A stretch of DNA of 64,000 nucleotides. It comes from Flavisericum labens (GTDB taxonomy: Bacteria > Bacteroidota > Bacteroidia > Flavobacteriales > Flavobacteriaceae). The translations under genes were made by a program, and so were the position numbers. Under the pieces are notes generated by a model. That model had not been told where the DNA came from, did no database searches, and saw only the letters and a program-made list of their open reading frames with translations. Each line of letters opens with the position of its first letter. The stretch's first letter is position 1. This document shows, piece after piece, positions 43,169 through 53,203 of the stretch. The stretch is from positions 434,001 through 498,000 of the forward strand of contig NZ_JBJJBQ010000002.1 in NCBI RefSeq assembly GCF_045446075.1. The letters are read 5' to 3'.

Positions 43169-46100
43169 GTGGGTATCCTACTATTGTTGTTCATCATTTT
43201 GGTGCTCGTCCTTTCTATTCCATACGTTCAAACCCAATTGGGAAAATATGCAACAAAACGTTTAAATGAAGATTTTAAAACGAATATTAATATAGACCGG
43301 GTAAGCTTACAATTTAACGGTGATGTAGAGTTGAAAGATATTTATATTGAAGACTACCAGCAAGACACCCTTATAAGTATTAAAGAGCTCAATACTTCCA
43401 TTTTAAGTTTTACTAATTTAGCCAAAGGCAGTTTGGTTTTTGGTGATATTGACATTGAAAATCTATTGTTTAATATAAAGACCTATAAGGATACTACAGA
43501 GACTAATTTGGATGTCTTTGTACGGAAGTTTGAAAGTAATAACCCTAGAAAAGAAAAAAGCAGCTTCTTATTATCATCTAGCGATGTATCGATTTATAAC
43601 AGTACGTTTTTGTTGTCCGATGAAAATCGCGAAACCGTTGAAAGGCTTCATTTTAATAATCTGAACATCAATGCTACCAATTTTTTAATCAACGGCAGTG
43701 ATGTTAGCGCCAGAATAAACACATTGGTGTTTGAAGATAGTCGTGGTGTAGTGGTCAACAATTTAATGACTAATTTCAGTTATACACCATCTGATATGGT
43801 TTTTGAAAACCTTGAGATTAAAACGCCACGTTCTACCTTAAGAGGTGAGCTGAAGTTTTTGTACAAAAGAGAAGATTTACAGTATTTTGTAGATAAGGTG
43901 CAGGTTTTGGCAAGCTTTGAAGATTCGACAGTTTCATTGGACGAACTCAATACCTTTTATAATGAGTTCGGAAAAAACCAGTCGGCTAGATTTGGAGTAA
44001 ACCTTTCCGGAACATTAAATGACTTGCAAGCTGATAATTTAAGGCTGACTACTAGTACTCGCTCCCAGGTATATGGCGATATAAACTTTAAAAACCTGTT
44101 AAATAAGGAGCCTGGTAATTTCTATATGAACGCTAATTTTAGGAATTTATCATCAACATATAACGATTTAAAGTCGTTGTTGCCTAACGTTTTGGGCGAT
44201 GCTATACCAACCTCTTTTGATAGATTGGGCAAATTTACTATAGTTGGTAATTCGCAAATCACCGCATCAACCGTTTTGGCCGATATTAAAATTGATACTG
44301 AACTCGGTTTGGTGAATTCAAATCTAAAGATTACCAAAATAAACGATATAGATAATGCCGATTACGAAGGAAAAATCATTTTTGATGCATTTGATTTTGG
44401 TACTTTTTTAAACGACCCGAAAGTGGGTAAGGGCTCTTTAAATTTTGATGTAAATGGAAAAGGCTTTATCGCAGAAACCATAAACACAGGTGTAAAAGGA
44501 GATATTTTCGAACTGATTTATAATAATTACAATTACAAAAACATTAAAGTTGCCGGTAATGTTAGAAATAAGATTTTTGATGGAAACTTGATTGTTAGCG
44601 ATAAAAATCTGCGAATGAACTTTAACGGGTTGGTCGATTTTTCAGAAATGGTAAAAAAGTACGATTTTGAGGCCGTAGTAGATTATGCCGATTTGAATAC
44701 GCTTAATTTTGTAAAACAAGACAGTATTTCCACCTTCACCAGTCGAGTGAAGATGAATATGAACAGTAGCAGCTTTGATGATGCTTATGGTAAAATAGCG
44801 TTTACCAATACGGTTTATAAAAATGAGCACGACACTTATCATTTCGATAAGTTTGATGTGTCTTCAAGGTTTGATGACGATATTCGTTACGTGGAGTTTA
44901 GTTCGCCAGATATTATTGAAGGCAGTATGCGCGGCCGTTTTTTTCTTAAAGATTTAAGAAAGCTTTTTGAAAATTCAATAGGTTATATTTATACCAACTA
45001 TATCCCGTATGAGGTAAAAATCGATCAAAGCATCGACTTCAACTTTAAAATTTACAATAAAATAGTTGAAGTTGTCTTTCCGGATATTGAACTCGGTAAA
45101 AACACATACATCCGTGGAAGGGTAGAAAGCGAAGAAGAAAAATTTAGGCTCACTTTTAAATCGCCAAAAATAAAACTTTTAGATTATTATGCCGACGGCC
45201 TAGAACTTCAAGTAGACAATAGTAACCCTCTTTTTAATACCTATGTTGAAATTGATAGTTTAGATGCTAAATACTATCAAGTTTCCAATTTTAATTTAAT
45301 TAACGTTACGGTAAACGACACTTTGTTTATGCGCTCGGAGTTTAACGGAGGCAAAAGAAGTAGAGACAGCTACAATTTGAGTTTTTACCATACCATTAAC
45401 GAGGAGAATGAATCAGTAGTAGGGTTTAAAAAATCGGATGTCACCATTAAAAATAACAAGTGGTTTATAAATGAAGAGCAAGACCAATTCCATAAAATAG
45501 CCTTCGATAAAAATCTAACCAAGCTAGATATTGATAAGTTTAAAATCAATCATAAAAATGAAGAAATTAAGCTATCTGGTTTCCTAAAAGATTCTACCCA
45601 AAAGGATATAAAATTAGATTTTACTAATGTTGATTTAGCTAAAATCACTCCAGATATTGATAGTTTATCGTTGGCGGGCAATGTAAATGGTAAATTGGAT
45701 ATCCTTCAGAAAAATGGAAGTTATTTACCCAATTCAACCATTGTGATAGACGATTTTAAAGTCAATAATTTCTTGTTGGGCTCGTTTGACGCTACAGTAA
45801 CCGGAAATGAAACCTTAACCAAGTATGTGGTTGATGCAACTATAAAAGATGACACTTCAAAGTCATTTACTGCAAAAGGCGATATCAACGTTTTGGGCAA
45901 TCAGTCTTCCATTAATGTAGCGCTCGATTTTAATAAGTTTAATTTATTTCCGTTGAATCCTCTTCTGGAAGGTGTTTTAACTAATATTAGGGGCGTTGTT
46001 TCCGGAGATGTAAAGGTAGAGGGTGACTTAAAGCGACCAGATATCAATGGTGATTTAAAACTCAACAATGGAGGAATGGGAATCCCGTACCTAAATGTCG

Positions 46101-47572
46101 ATTACGATTTTAATAATAATGCTTCAGTGACCTTAAAAGACCAAACTTTTGTTTTCAACAATATCAGGTTAACAGATACCAACCACAACTCAAAAGGAAT
46201 GTTAAATGGTTCAATAAGTCATGTTAATTTTTCAAAATGGCGTTTGGGCCTAGAGGTGGTTACCCCACGTTTATTGGTGCTTGATACTAAAGAAACCGAA
46301 GATGCCTTATATTATGGTACAGGTTTTATTGGAGGCCAGGCGACTTTAACCGGGCCAACAGAGCAACTGGTAATAAGTGTTGTTGGCGAAACCAAGCGCG
46401 GCACGGTATTTAAAATTCCATTAAGTGATGCAGAGTCGTTTGGTGATAATTCCTTTATTAATTTCATTACAAAAGAAGAAAAGGAAGCTAGAGAAAAGGG
46501 AACAGAAATTGTCTTTAAGGAAATTAAAGGATTGGAATTGGATTTCGATTTGGATGTTACCGAAGATGCCGAAGTTGAAATTATTATAGATCGAGAAACT
46601 GGCCATGCTTTAAAAGGTAGAGGTGCGGGTGGCCTTTTGGTTGAAATAAACACCAACGGAAAGTTTAACATGTGGGGCGATTTTGCCGTATTTGAAGGGG
46701 TATACAATTTTGCTTATGGTGGCATCATTCAAAAAGAATTTATAGTTCAGCCCGGCGGAACCATAGCATGGGAAGGCGACCCTCTAGATGCCATTTTAAA
46801 CATGTCTGCAATTTACAAAACACAAGCTAACCCATCGCCATTGCTAGATAATCCTATAAACAGAAGCATCCCGGTAGAGCTCAATATAGCATTAACAGGG
46901 AATTTAGAGCAACCCGATCCCGAGTTTAGTTTTGAATTTCCAAATGTAAACTCAACGGTCAAATCAGAACTTCAATACCGATTGGAATCACCAAATGACC
47001 GTCAAAACCAAGCCTTGTATTTAATATCGACGGGGTCATTCTCAAGAGGGTTGAACGAACTTAATTTTTCCGGAACTATTGCTGAGCGCTTAAATGGAAT
47101 AATTAATGGTATTTTCACTAGTGGCGATAGTAAAATAAACATTGGTTTAAATTATGAAGCGGGCCAAAATAGACCGGATTACCAGACTGACGACCGCTTT
47201 GGAGTCACTTTACAAACCCAAATTAGCGATCGTGTACTTATAAATGGTAAAGTGGGTGTGCCTGTAGGTGGTGCCACCGAAACTGTGGTTGCAGGCGATG
47301 TTGAAATTGATTTTCTTTTAAATGAACAAGGAACCTTAACGGCAAAAGTGTTTAATAGAGAAAATAGTATTCGTAACTTTGGTGATGCCATTGGGTACAC
47401 GCAGGGTGTTGGTTTATCTTATAATGTTGATTTTGATACGTTCAAGGAACTTATTCAGAAACTATTCGTAAAAAACGAAAACAAGGAGGATGATATTTTA
47501 GAAGAACAGCCCGATAACGAAAATACGGCCGCGTTTCCAGATTACATATCTGTTAAACCACCCTCTGAATAG
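43169..47572 (+). CDS. tamB: Translocation and assembly module protein TamB (DUF490)
   Basis: 1,467 residues. One N-terminal helix (ILLLLFIILVLVLSIPYVQ) spans the inner membrane; the rest is a very long beta-rich repeat typical of AsmA-like/TamB bridges, and the last 350 residues form the DUF490 domain (NFAYGGIIQKEFIVQPGGTI, WEGDPLDAILNMSAIYKT, VELNIALTGNLEQPDPEFSF, ALYLISTGSFSRGLNELNFS). TamB links the two membranes and takes part in outer-membrane protein assembly or lipid transport. The start is a GTG. In the same frame upstream the reading VKRIKKFLKILSKL looks like a natural positively charged lead-in, but it has no ATG, GTG or TTG, so an unusual start codon is possible. Confidence 0.94.
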   Translation: MGILLLLFIILVLVLSIPYVQTQLGKYATKRLNEDFKTNINIDRVSLQFNGDVELKDIYIEDYQQDTLISIKELNTSILSFTNLAKGSLVFGDIDIENLLFNIKTYKDTTETNLDVFVRKFESNNPRKEKSSFLLSSSDVSIYNSTFLLSDENRETVERLHFNNLNINATNFLINGSDVSARINTLVFEDSRGVVVNNLMTNFSYTPSDMVFENLEIKTPRSTLRGELKFLYKREDLQYFVDKVQVLASFEDSTVSLDELNTFYNEFGKNQSARFGVNLSGTLNDLQADNLRLTTSTRSQVYGDINFKNLLNKEPGNFYMNANFRNLSSTYNDLKSLLPNVLGDAIPTSFDRLGKFTIVGNSQITASTVLADIKIDTELGLVNSNLKITKINDIDNADYEGKIIFDAFDFGTFLNDPKVGKGSLNFDVNGKGFIAETINTGVKGDIFELIYNNYNYKNIKVAGNVRNKIFDGNLIVSDKNLRMNFNGLVDFSEMVKKYDFEAVVDYADLNTLNFVKQDSISTFTSRVKMNMNSSSFDDAYGKIAFTNTVYKNEHDTYHFDKFDVSSRFDDDIRYVEFSSPDIIEGSMRGRFFLKDLRKLFENSIGYIYTNYIPYEVKIDQSIDFNFKIYNKIVEVVFPDIELGKNTYIRGRVESEEEKFRLTFKSPKIKLLDYYADGLELQVDNSNPLFNTYVEIDSLDAKYYQVSNFNLINVTVNDTLFMRSEFNGGKRSRDSYNLSFYHTINEENESVVGFKKSDVTIKNNKWFINEEQDQFHKIAFDKNLTKLDIDKFKINHKNEEIKLSGFLKDSTQKDIKLDFTNVDLAKITPDIDSLSLAGNVNGKLDILQKNGSYLPNSTIVIDDFKVNNFLLGSFDATVTGNETLTKYVVDATIKDDTSKSFTAKGDINVLGNQSSINVALDFNKFNLFPLNPLLEGVLTNIRGVVSGDVKVEGDLKRPDINGDLKLNNGGMGIPYLNVDYDFNNNASVTLKDQTFVFNNIRLTDTNHNSKGMLNGSISHVNFSKWRLGLEVVTPRLLVLDTKETEDALYYGTGFIGGQATLTGPTEQLVISVVGETKRGTVFKIPLSDAESFGDNSFINFITKEEKEAREKGTEIVFKEIKGLELDFDLDVTEDAEVEIIIDRETGHALKGRGAGGLLVEINTNGKFNMWGDFAVFEGVYNFAYGGIIQKEFIVQPGGTIAWEGDPLDAILNMSAIYKTQANPSPLLDNPINRSIPVELNIALTGNLEQPDPEFSFEFPNVNSTVKSELQYRLESPNDRQNQALYLISTGSFSRGLNELNFSGTIAERLNGIINGIFTSGDSKINIGLNYEAGQNRPDYQTDDRFGVTLQTQISDRVLINGKVGVPVGGATETVVAGDVEIDFLLNEQGTLTAKVFNRENSIRNFGDAIGYTQGVGLSYNVDFDTFKELIQKLFVKNENKEDDILEEQPDNENTAAFPDYISVKPPSE

Positions 47573-47710
47573 TAGCATTTTTTTATTGTTTTCCTATTTA
47601 TGGCCATACTAAAACGTTATAGTTTTAAAAAAGCTATAAATTGCTAAAAATGCTTTAGATATATGGTATTTGTTTATTAATTTTACGCTTCAAAAAATTA
47701 AAATATACGA

Positions 47711-48697
47711 ATGCCTAGAACAATAAAAAATGTAGCTGTATTAACTTCAGGTGGAGATTCTCCAGGAATGAATGCAGCAATTCGTTCTGTAGTTAGGTCA
47801 TGTGCTTATCATGGTGTAAAGTGCTTTGGAGTCTATAGAGGTTATGAAGGCTTGATTGAGGGCGACTTTGAATACTTAGATGCCAGAAGCGTAAAAGGAA
47901 TTATAAATAAAGGAGGAACCATACTAAAATCTGCACGTTCAAAAGAATTTAGAACCAAAGAAGGGCGCCAAAAAGCGTTTCAAAATTTAGTTGATTCCGA
48001 AATCGATGGTTTGGTGGTAATCGGTGGTGATGGTTCATTTACTGGAGCACTTGTGTTTAACCAAGAATTTAATTTCCCGGTAATGGGTATTCCGGGTACC
48101 ATCGACAACGATATTTTTGGAACTACACACACTTTAGGTTTCGATACCGCTTTAAATACCGTTGTAGACGCCATTGACAAAATTAGAGATACGGCAAGTT
48201 CGCATAACCGATTGTTCTTTGTTGAGGTTATGGGGCGTGATGTAGGCCACATAGCATTAAATGCTGGTATTGCCGGTGGAGCCGAAGAAATTTTGATACC
48301 TGAAGAAGATTTGGGGTTAGACCGATTGGTAGAATCTTTAAATAGAAGTAGAAAGACTGGAAAATCATCAAGTATCGTCATTGTAGCAGAAGGTGATAAA
48401 ATAGGTAAAAATATTTTTCAGCTTAAAGATTACGTAGATGAAAACATGGAAGGTTACGATGTACGAGTTTCCGTTTTAGGACACATGCAACGTGGAGGTT
48501 CACCATCTTGTTTTGACCGCGTTTTAGCTAGTAGAATGGGGGTTAAGGCTGTTGAGTCGCTGTTAAACGGCGAAACGAATTACATGGTAGGCCTTATAAA
48601 TAGTAAAATGGAGCTAACACCTCTGGAAAAAGCCATAAAAGGAAAAACAAAAATAAACTTAGAATTATTGCGTGTCTCAGATATTATGAGCACTTAA
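47711..48697 (+). CDS. pfkA: ATP-dependent 6-phosphofructokinase
   Basis: 328 residues. LTSGGDSPGMNAAIRSVVR is the ATP-binding loop, VVIGGDGSFTGA the second, MGIPGTIDNDIFGTTHTLGF holds the catalytic Asp of the TIDND motif, and VEVMGRDVGHIALNAGIA plus LGHMQRGGSPSCFDR bind fructose 6-phosphate. The Gly-Asp after the ATP loop indicates ATP rather than PPi. It commits sugar to glycolysis. gap follows after 17 bases in the same operon, giving two successive glycolytic genes. Confidence 0.97.
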   Translation: MPRTIKNVAVLTSGGDSPGMNAAIRSVVRSCAYHGVKCFGVYRGYEGLIEGDFEYLDARSVKGIINKGGTILKSARSKEFRTKEGRQKAFQNLVDSEIDGLVVIGGDGSFTGALVFNQEFNFPVMGIPGTIDNDIFGTTHTLGFDTALNTVVDAIDKIRDTASSHNRLFFVEVMGRDVGHIALNAGIAGGAEEILIPEEDLGLDRLVESLNRSRKTGKSSSIVIVAEGDKIGKNIFQLKDYVDENMEGYDVRVSVLGHMQRGGSPSCFDRVLASRMGVKAVESLLNGETNYMVGLINSKMELTPLEKAIKGKTKINLELLRVSDIMST

Positions 48698-48714
48698 CAT
48701 TTATAAACACGATT

Positions 48715-49719
48715 ATGTCAAAATTAAAAATTGGAATTAACGGATTTGGGAGAATAGGTAGAATAGCTTTTAGAGTAGCTGCTTCAAGACCTGATATTGA
48801 AATAGTTGGAATTAATGATTTATTGGATGTAGATCATTTAGCTTACTTATTAAAGTACGATTCAGTGCATGGTAGATTCAACGGAACAGTTGATATCAGT
48901 TCTAATGGAAACTTAGTAGTAAACGGAAACGAAATTAGGATTACTGCAGAGCGTAACCCAGAAGATTTAAAATGGGATGCCGTAGGAGCAGAAGTGGTTT
49001 TAGATTGTACAGGTATTTTCACAACATTAGATAAGGCTCAAGCTCACATTACAGCTGGTGCGAAAAAAGTAGCTATTTCTGCACCATCTGCAGATGCTCC
49101 AATGTTTGTAATGGGTGTGAACCACGACAAGATTACTGCAGCCGACACGATTGTATCTAACGCATCTTGTACTACAAACTGTTTAGCACCTTTAGCGAAA
49201 GTAATTAACGATAACTTTGGAATTGTTGAAGGATTAATGACTACAGTTCACGCTACAACGGCAACTCAAATGACGGTAGATGGACCTTCAAGAAAAGACT
49301 GGAGAGGCGGTAGAAGTGCTTTAGCTAACATTATCCCATCTTCAACTGGTGCTGCAAAAGCAGTAGGTAAAGTAATTCCAGAACTAAACGGAAAATTAAC
49401 TGGTATGGCATTTAGAGTACCAACTCCAGATGTTTCTGTAGTAGATTTAACGGTAAGAACTGAAAAAGCTGCATCATGGGATGAGGTAAAAGCAGCTTTA
49501 AAAGCAGCTTCTGAAGGGCCTTTAAAAGGTGTTTTAGGTTATACTGAAGAGTCTGTAGTATCTCAAGACTTCGTTTCAGAATCATTAACAAGTGTTTTTG
49601 ATGCTGGAGCAAGTATTGCTTTGAATGATAATTTCCTTAAATTAGTATCTTGGTACGATAACGAATTTGGATATTCAACTAAATTAGTTGACCTAGCTCA
49701 ACATATTAGTAAAATATAA
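48715..49719 (+). CDS. gap: Glyceraldehyde-3-phosphate dehydrogenase, type I
   Basis: 334 residues, full length. KIGINGFGRIGRIAFRVAA is the NAD loop, ASCTTNCLAPLAKV the active-site Cys, HATTATQMTVDGPSRKDWRG the His and phosphate-site residues, TGAAKAVGKVIPELNGKLTG the substrate loop, and WYDNEFGYSTKLVDL the C-terminal end. It converts glyceraldehyde 3-phosphate to 1,3-bisphosphoglycerate. The codon choice is noticeably cleaner than in nearby genes (GCT/GCA Ala, ACT/ACA Thr), as expected for a highly expressed gene. It is followed by a hairpin terminator. Confidence 0.98.
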   Translation: MSKLKIGINGFGRIGRIAFRVAASRPDIEIVGINDLLDVDHLAYLLKYDSVHGRFNGTVDISSNGNLVVNGNEIRITAERNPEDLKWDAVGAEVVLDCTGIFTTLDKAQAHITAGAKKVAISAPSADAPMFVMGVNHDKITAADTIVSNASCTTNCLAPLAKVINDNFGIVEGLMTTVHATTATQMTVDGPSRKDWRGGRSALANIIPSSTGAAKAVGKVIPELNGKLTGMAFRVPTPDVSVVDLTVRTEKAASWDEVKAALKAASEGPLKGVLGYTEESVVSQDFVSESLTSVFDAGASIALNDNFLKLVSWYDNEFGYSTKLVDLAQHISKI

Positions 49720-49747
49720 TTTTAGATAATATTATATATAATAACAG

Positions 49748-49792
49748 CTCCACAGCGTCTGCGTAAATTACAAGGATTTGTGGAGTTTTTTT
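49748..49792 (+). terminator. Terminator after gap
   Basis: CTCCACA (49748-49754) and TGTGGAG (49779-49785) pair around a 24-base loop and are followed by seven T. The loop is long, so it is weaker than the hairpins elsewhere. Confidence 0.75.
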
Positions 49793-49805
49793 AGCTTTAA
49801 ACTTT

Positions 49806-50666
49806 ATGGTTTTAATTGTTGATAGTGGTTCTACCAAATCAGATTGGTTAGCGGTAGATAAAAATGGAAATAAGTTGATGGAAAAAATCCGAACAAAAGG
49901 TCTTAACCCGGCCATTTTGTCGGAAAAAAAGTTGGTTAAAACCATCAAAAAAAGTAAAGAGTTAAAAGAGCACAGTAAAGCCGTTACCCATGTGTTTTTT
50001 TATGGAGCCGGCTGTGGTACCGAAAACCCAAGAACAGCCTTAAAGGGCGTTCTTGAAGAGATATTTGAAAACGCCCATGTTGAAGTAAACGAAGACACTC
50101 TTGCAGCTGTATATGCCACCATTAGCACGCCCGAAGAAGCTGCGGTGGTTTGTATTTTGGGTACAGGTTCCAATTGTAGTTACTACGATGGAAAAGGACT
50201 TCATCAACGCGTTAACTCTTTAGGCTATACGCTTATGGACGATGCTTCGGGTAATTATTACGGAAAACAGTTAATTAGGGATTTCTATTTTAACCACATG
50301 CCAGAAAACATTGAACTGGCCTTTGGTAGTAAGTACAATATGGATTCCGATTACATAAAATACAACCTGTACAAACAACCTAACCCTAATGCTTATTTAG
50401 CTAATTTTGCAGAGTTTATGTTTTTGAATAAAGATTCGGAATACATTATCGATCTCATTAAAAAAGGTATCCGGTTGTTTGCCAACAACATGATTATGCA
50501 ATACAAAGAAGAACTTAAAACTGTACCTGTACATTTTGCTGGATCTATTGCCTATTTTGCTCAAAAGGAGATTAAGGAAGTGGCGGAAGAAATGGGCTTT
50601 AAAACAGGAAATTTTGTTCGACGTCCTATTGATGGTTTGGTGCCTTTCCATACTAATGAATTATAA
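49806..50666 (+). CDS. BadF/BadG/N-acetylglucosamine kinase-like ATPase
   Basis: 286 residues of the ASKHA fold. LIVDSGSTKSDWLAVDKNGN is the phosphate-1 loop, VFFYGAGCGTENPRTALKGV and VEVNEDTLAAVYAT the connect region, VVCILGTGSNCSYYDGKGLH the phosphate-2 loop, and VHFAGSIAYFAQKEIKEVAE the adenosine region. Bacteroidota members are probably N-acetylglucosamine or related sugar kinases. It follows pfkA-gap on the same strand, past the terminator, and precedes the ABC ATPase gene by 28 bases. Confidence 0.88.
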   Translation: MVLIVDSGSTKSDWLAVDKNGNKLMEKIRTKGLNPAILSEKKLVKTIKKSKELKEHSKAVTHVFFYGAGCGTENPRTALKGVLEEIFENAHVEVNEDTLAAVYATISTPEEAAVVCILGTGSNCSYYDGKGLHQRVNSLGYTLMDDASGNYYGKQLIRDFYFNHMPENIELAFGSKYNMDSDYIKYNLYKQPNPNAYLANFAEFMFLNKDSEYIIDLIKKGIRLFANNMIMQYKEELKTVPVHFAGSIAYFAQKEIKEVAEEMGFKTGNFVRRPIDGLVPFHTNEL

Positions 50667-50694
50667 ATTTTCATAAAAAGCGTCCGTATTTGGT

Positions 50695-51912
50695 ATGTCG
50701 CTATTGCACGTCACCTATTACATTTCTAATCAAGACAATAAGAAACAACTTATTGAAAAGCTCATATCTGGAAAGGAGATTACTGAGCTTTTCGGTTTAA
50801 AGGGCGCATTGTTTTCCGAAATCACCCTTAATAAGCTTATAGAAGAAGAGATTAGGCACGACCATTTTAATGTGTTGACCGACTCCAAAAACAGCCTACT
50901 GCATTCCTCGCAAGGTGAGCGCAAAAAGGCGCTCTTAAGACACATCATCCAGCAGGATCCCGATTATATTATAATAGATAACGTGTTTGATAGTTTAGAC
51001 ACAGCTACACAGACTGAAATCAACGAAACACTCTATCAGTTAAGTTCAACAAAACGTGTAGTTCAAATTACGAACAGAAAGCGTGACATTCTTCCTTTTA
51101 TAAAAACCATTTATGTTTCTGAAAATGGTACCTACAAAAAGGCAAAAAAAGGTTTTAATGTAGAAAACATAAACCATTTCGTAAAGGATTTACCAGCCCC
51201 TGAACACATATCGGTCAAAATTTTTAATCCGTTGGTAAAATTTAATAAGGTGAATGTGGCTTATGGTGACAGGCCCATTTTAAAAGATATTTGTTGGGAA
51301 ATTAAAGCTGGCGAATTTTGGCAATTAATTGGTCCGAATGGATCAGGAAAAAGCACCTTGTTAACACTTATTTCGGGCGACAACCCAAAAGCTTACAATC
51401 AAGATATCGTGTTGTTCGGAAAGCAAAAGGGGAGTGGTGAAACCATTTGGGACATTAAAAACAATATTGGCCATTATACCTCTGAAATGCTACGCGGTTT
51501 TAGGCGATTGGATTCTATTGAGAAAATGATTCTTTCTGGTTTTTTCGATTCTATTGGCCTGTATAAGTACCCCACCGAAAGGCAAATTTTTATTTCTCAC
51601 GAATGGTTGGAATTGTTGGGCTTGTTGGATAAAAAGGATAAGGATTTCCTATCCCTATCGGCCGGGCACAAGCGCTTGGTGCTTATTGCGCGTGCCATGG
51701 TGAAACACCCACCTTTGCTTATTTTAGACGAACCCACCAATGGGTTGGACGACTCCGATACTCAACTCTTTTCACAACTCATCAACAAAATTGCAGCCGA
51801 AAGCCGTACCGATATTTTATATGTGTCGCATCGAAATGAAGTACATATAAACCCTGAATATACTTATGAGCTTATTCCTTCCAAATTTGGGTCTACAGGG
51901 AAACAAATTTAG
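50695..51912 (+). CDS. ModF-like double ABC ATPase with degenerate first half
   Basis: 405 residues of two ABC halves. The first (about 1-160) has a signature-like HSSQGERKKALLRHIIQQ and Walker-B-like DYIIIDNVFDSLD but no Walker A where GxxGxGKST should be. The second (185-400) is complete: Walker A IGPNGSGKSTLLTLISGD near 213, signature LSLSAGHKRLVLIARAM, Walker B LLILDEPTNGLD near 343, and switch His in LYVSHRNE. No membrane partner is near. ModF-type proteins are linked to molybdate uptake but their own function is unclear. The gene is 28 bases after the sugar kinase. Confidence 0.85.
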   Translation: MSLLHVTYYISNQDNKKQLIEKLISGKEITELFGLKGALFSEITLNKLIEEEIRHDHFNVLTDSKNSLLHSSQGERKKALLRHIIQQDPDYIIIDNVFDSLDTATQTEINETLYQLSSTKRVVQITNRKRDILPFIKTIYVSENGTYKKAKKGFNVENINHFVKDLPAPEHISVKIFNPLVKFNKVNVAYGDRPILKDICWEIKAGEFWQLIGPNGSGKSTLLTLISGDNPKAYNQDIVLFGKQKGSGETIWDIKNNIGHYTSEMLRGFRRLDSIEKMILSGFFDSIGLYKYPTERQIFISHEWLELLGLLDKKDKDFLSLSAGHKRLVLIARAMVKHPPLLILDEPTNGLDDSDTQLFSQLINKIAAESRTDILYVSHRNEVHINPEYTYELIPSKFGSTGKQI

Positions 51913-52045
51913 AAGAAAAACAAAGTAAACACTAGAGTTTTTTATTACAAAGATATTATTATCTTTAGGGGATATCAGTAACCAAAAACTTGTTATATTC
52001 TGACATATTTACGGGATATAGGGAATAAAAGTTATGATATAATAC

Positions 52046-52052
52046 GTTAGCC
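52046..52052 (+). other. Cassette-type boundary GTTAGCC (attC-like core)
   Basis: GTTAGCC 15 bases before the DUF6544 ATG looks like the GTTRRRY-type right core of a recombination site, though its sixth base departs from the strict consensus. It mirrors the GGCTAAC at 53169-53175 after the gene, as expected for a gene cassette. Confidence 0.45.
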
Positions 52053-52067
52053 ACAAGCAAAAAAACA

Positions 52068-53174
52068 ATGCGAATAGCTTTAATCATATTAATTGGAATA
52101 CACGGAATTATCCACTTATTCGGATTTCTGAAAGCATTTGGCATATCTGAATTTAATGCTATTACACAGCCGATTTCTAAAACTTTTGGATTAGTCTGGC
52201 TATTGACATTTATTCTTTTTGCATTTGCAATCGTTTTATTAATATTTCAGTCCAATTATTGGTGGTTAAGTGGGTTTTTAGCTGTAATTGTTTCACAGAT
52301 TTTAATTTTCAACTATTGGTCTGATGCAAAATTTGGTACAATAGCAAACCTAATAATTCTCATATCTGTAATAATAGCTTATTCAAACTTTAGTTTTAAA
52401 AATAAGATTGCAGAAGAAAGGAAAAAACTGTTTGAAAACTCACAGACTGTTAGTGAAAAAGTAATTACCAAAGAGACTATTTCGGAATTACCCTCAATTG
52501 TACAAAAGTGGCTAACTAACAACGAAACAATTGGTAAAATGTCGATTTCTAATGTGCATTTGACTCAAGAATTACAACTTAAATTAAGTCCCGACCAAGA
52601 AAACTGGAACAATGGAAAAGCCGAACAGTATTTTACAATAAATCCGCCAGCATTTAATTGGAACATTAATACTAAAATGAATTCAATTTTTAGCGTAGTT
52701 GGTCGAGATAAATTTGAGAACGGAAATGGAGAAATGACAATAAAGTTGTTATCGCTCATTTCTGTAGCAGATGCCAAAAACAACGATAAAGTTGACCAAG
52801 CAACCTTACAAAGATATTTAGCAGAAATAGTTTGGTTTCCTTCAGCGTCTTTAAGTCCATATATAAAATGGGAGTCTTTGGACGAATATTCCGCCAAAGC
52901 AACTATGGAATATAACGGAGCAAAAGGTACGGGAGAATTCTACTTTGACGAAAAAGGAAACTTTAAAAAATTTAATGCAATGCGTTTTCAAGATTCAAAT
53001 GCAGTAGAACCAACCGAATGGACTGTAATAGCAACACAAACAGAAGAACGGAATGGAATAAAAATACCAATCGAATGCGAAGCAAGTTGGAAATTGGAAA
53101 GTGGCAAATGGACTTGGCTAAAATTAAAGATTAAGGACATTCAATACAACGTGAAAGAAATGCCAGATGGCTAA
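52068..53174 (+). CDS. DUF6544 membrane protein, cassette-like cargo
   Basis: 368 residues. Four hydrophobic helices fill the first 115 (ALIILIGIHGIIHLFGFLKA, WLLTFILFAFAIVLLIF, WWLSGFLAVIVSQILIF, ANLIILISVIIAYSNFSF), followed by a soluble domain with VQKWLTNNETIGKMSISNVH, AEIVWFPSASLSPYIKWESL, GAKGTGEFYFDEKGNFKKF and IKIPIECEASWKLESGKWTW, the DUF6544 pattern. Family function is unknown. The gene sits between GTTAGCC and an attC-like element that begins in its own stop region (GGCTAACAAAG), so it looks like an integron-type cassette. Base use is similar to the host. Confidence 0.85.
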   Translation: MRIALIILIGIHGIIHLFGFLKAFGISEFNAITQPISKTFGLVWLLTFILFAFAIVLLIFQSNYWWLSGFLAVIVSQILIFNYWSDAKFGTIANLIILISVIIAYSNFSFKNKIAEERKKLFENSQTVSEKVITKETISELPSIVQKWLTNNETIGKMSISNVHLTQELQLKLSPDQENWNNGKAEQYFTINPPAFNWNINTKMNSIFSVVGRDKFENGNGEMTIKLLSLISVADAKNNDKVDQATLQRYLAEIVWFPSASLSPYIKWESLDEYSAKATMEYNGAKGTGEFYFDEKGNFKKFNAMRFQDSNAVEPTEWTVIATQTEERNGIKIPIECEASWKLESGKWTWLKLKIKDIQYNVKEMPDG

Positions 53175-53203
53175 CAAAGAACTGAGCTAAAAAACAAATC
53201 TTT

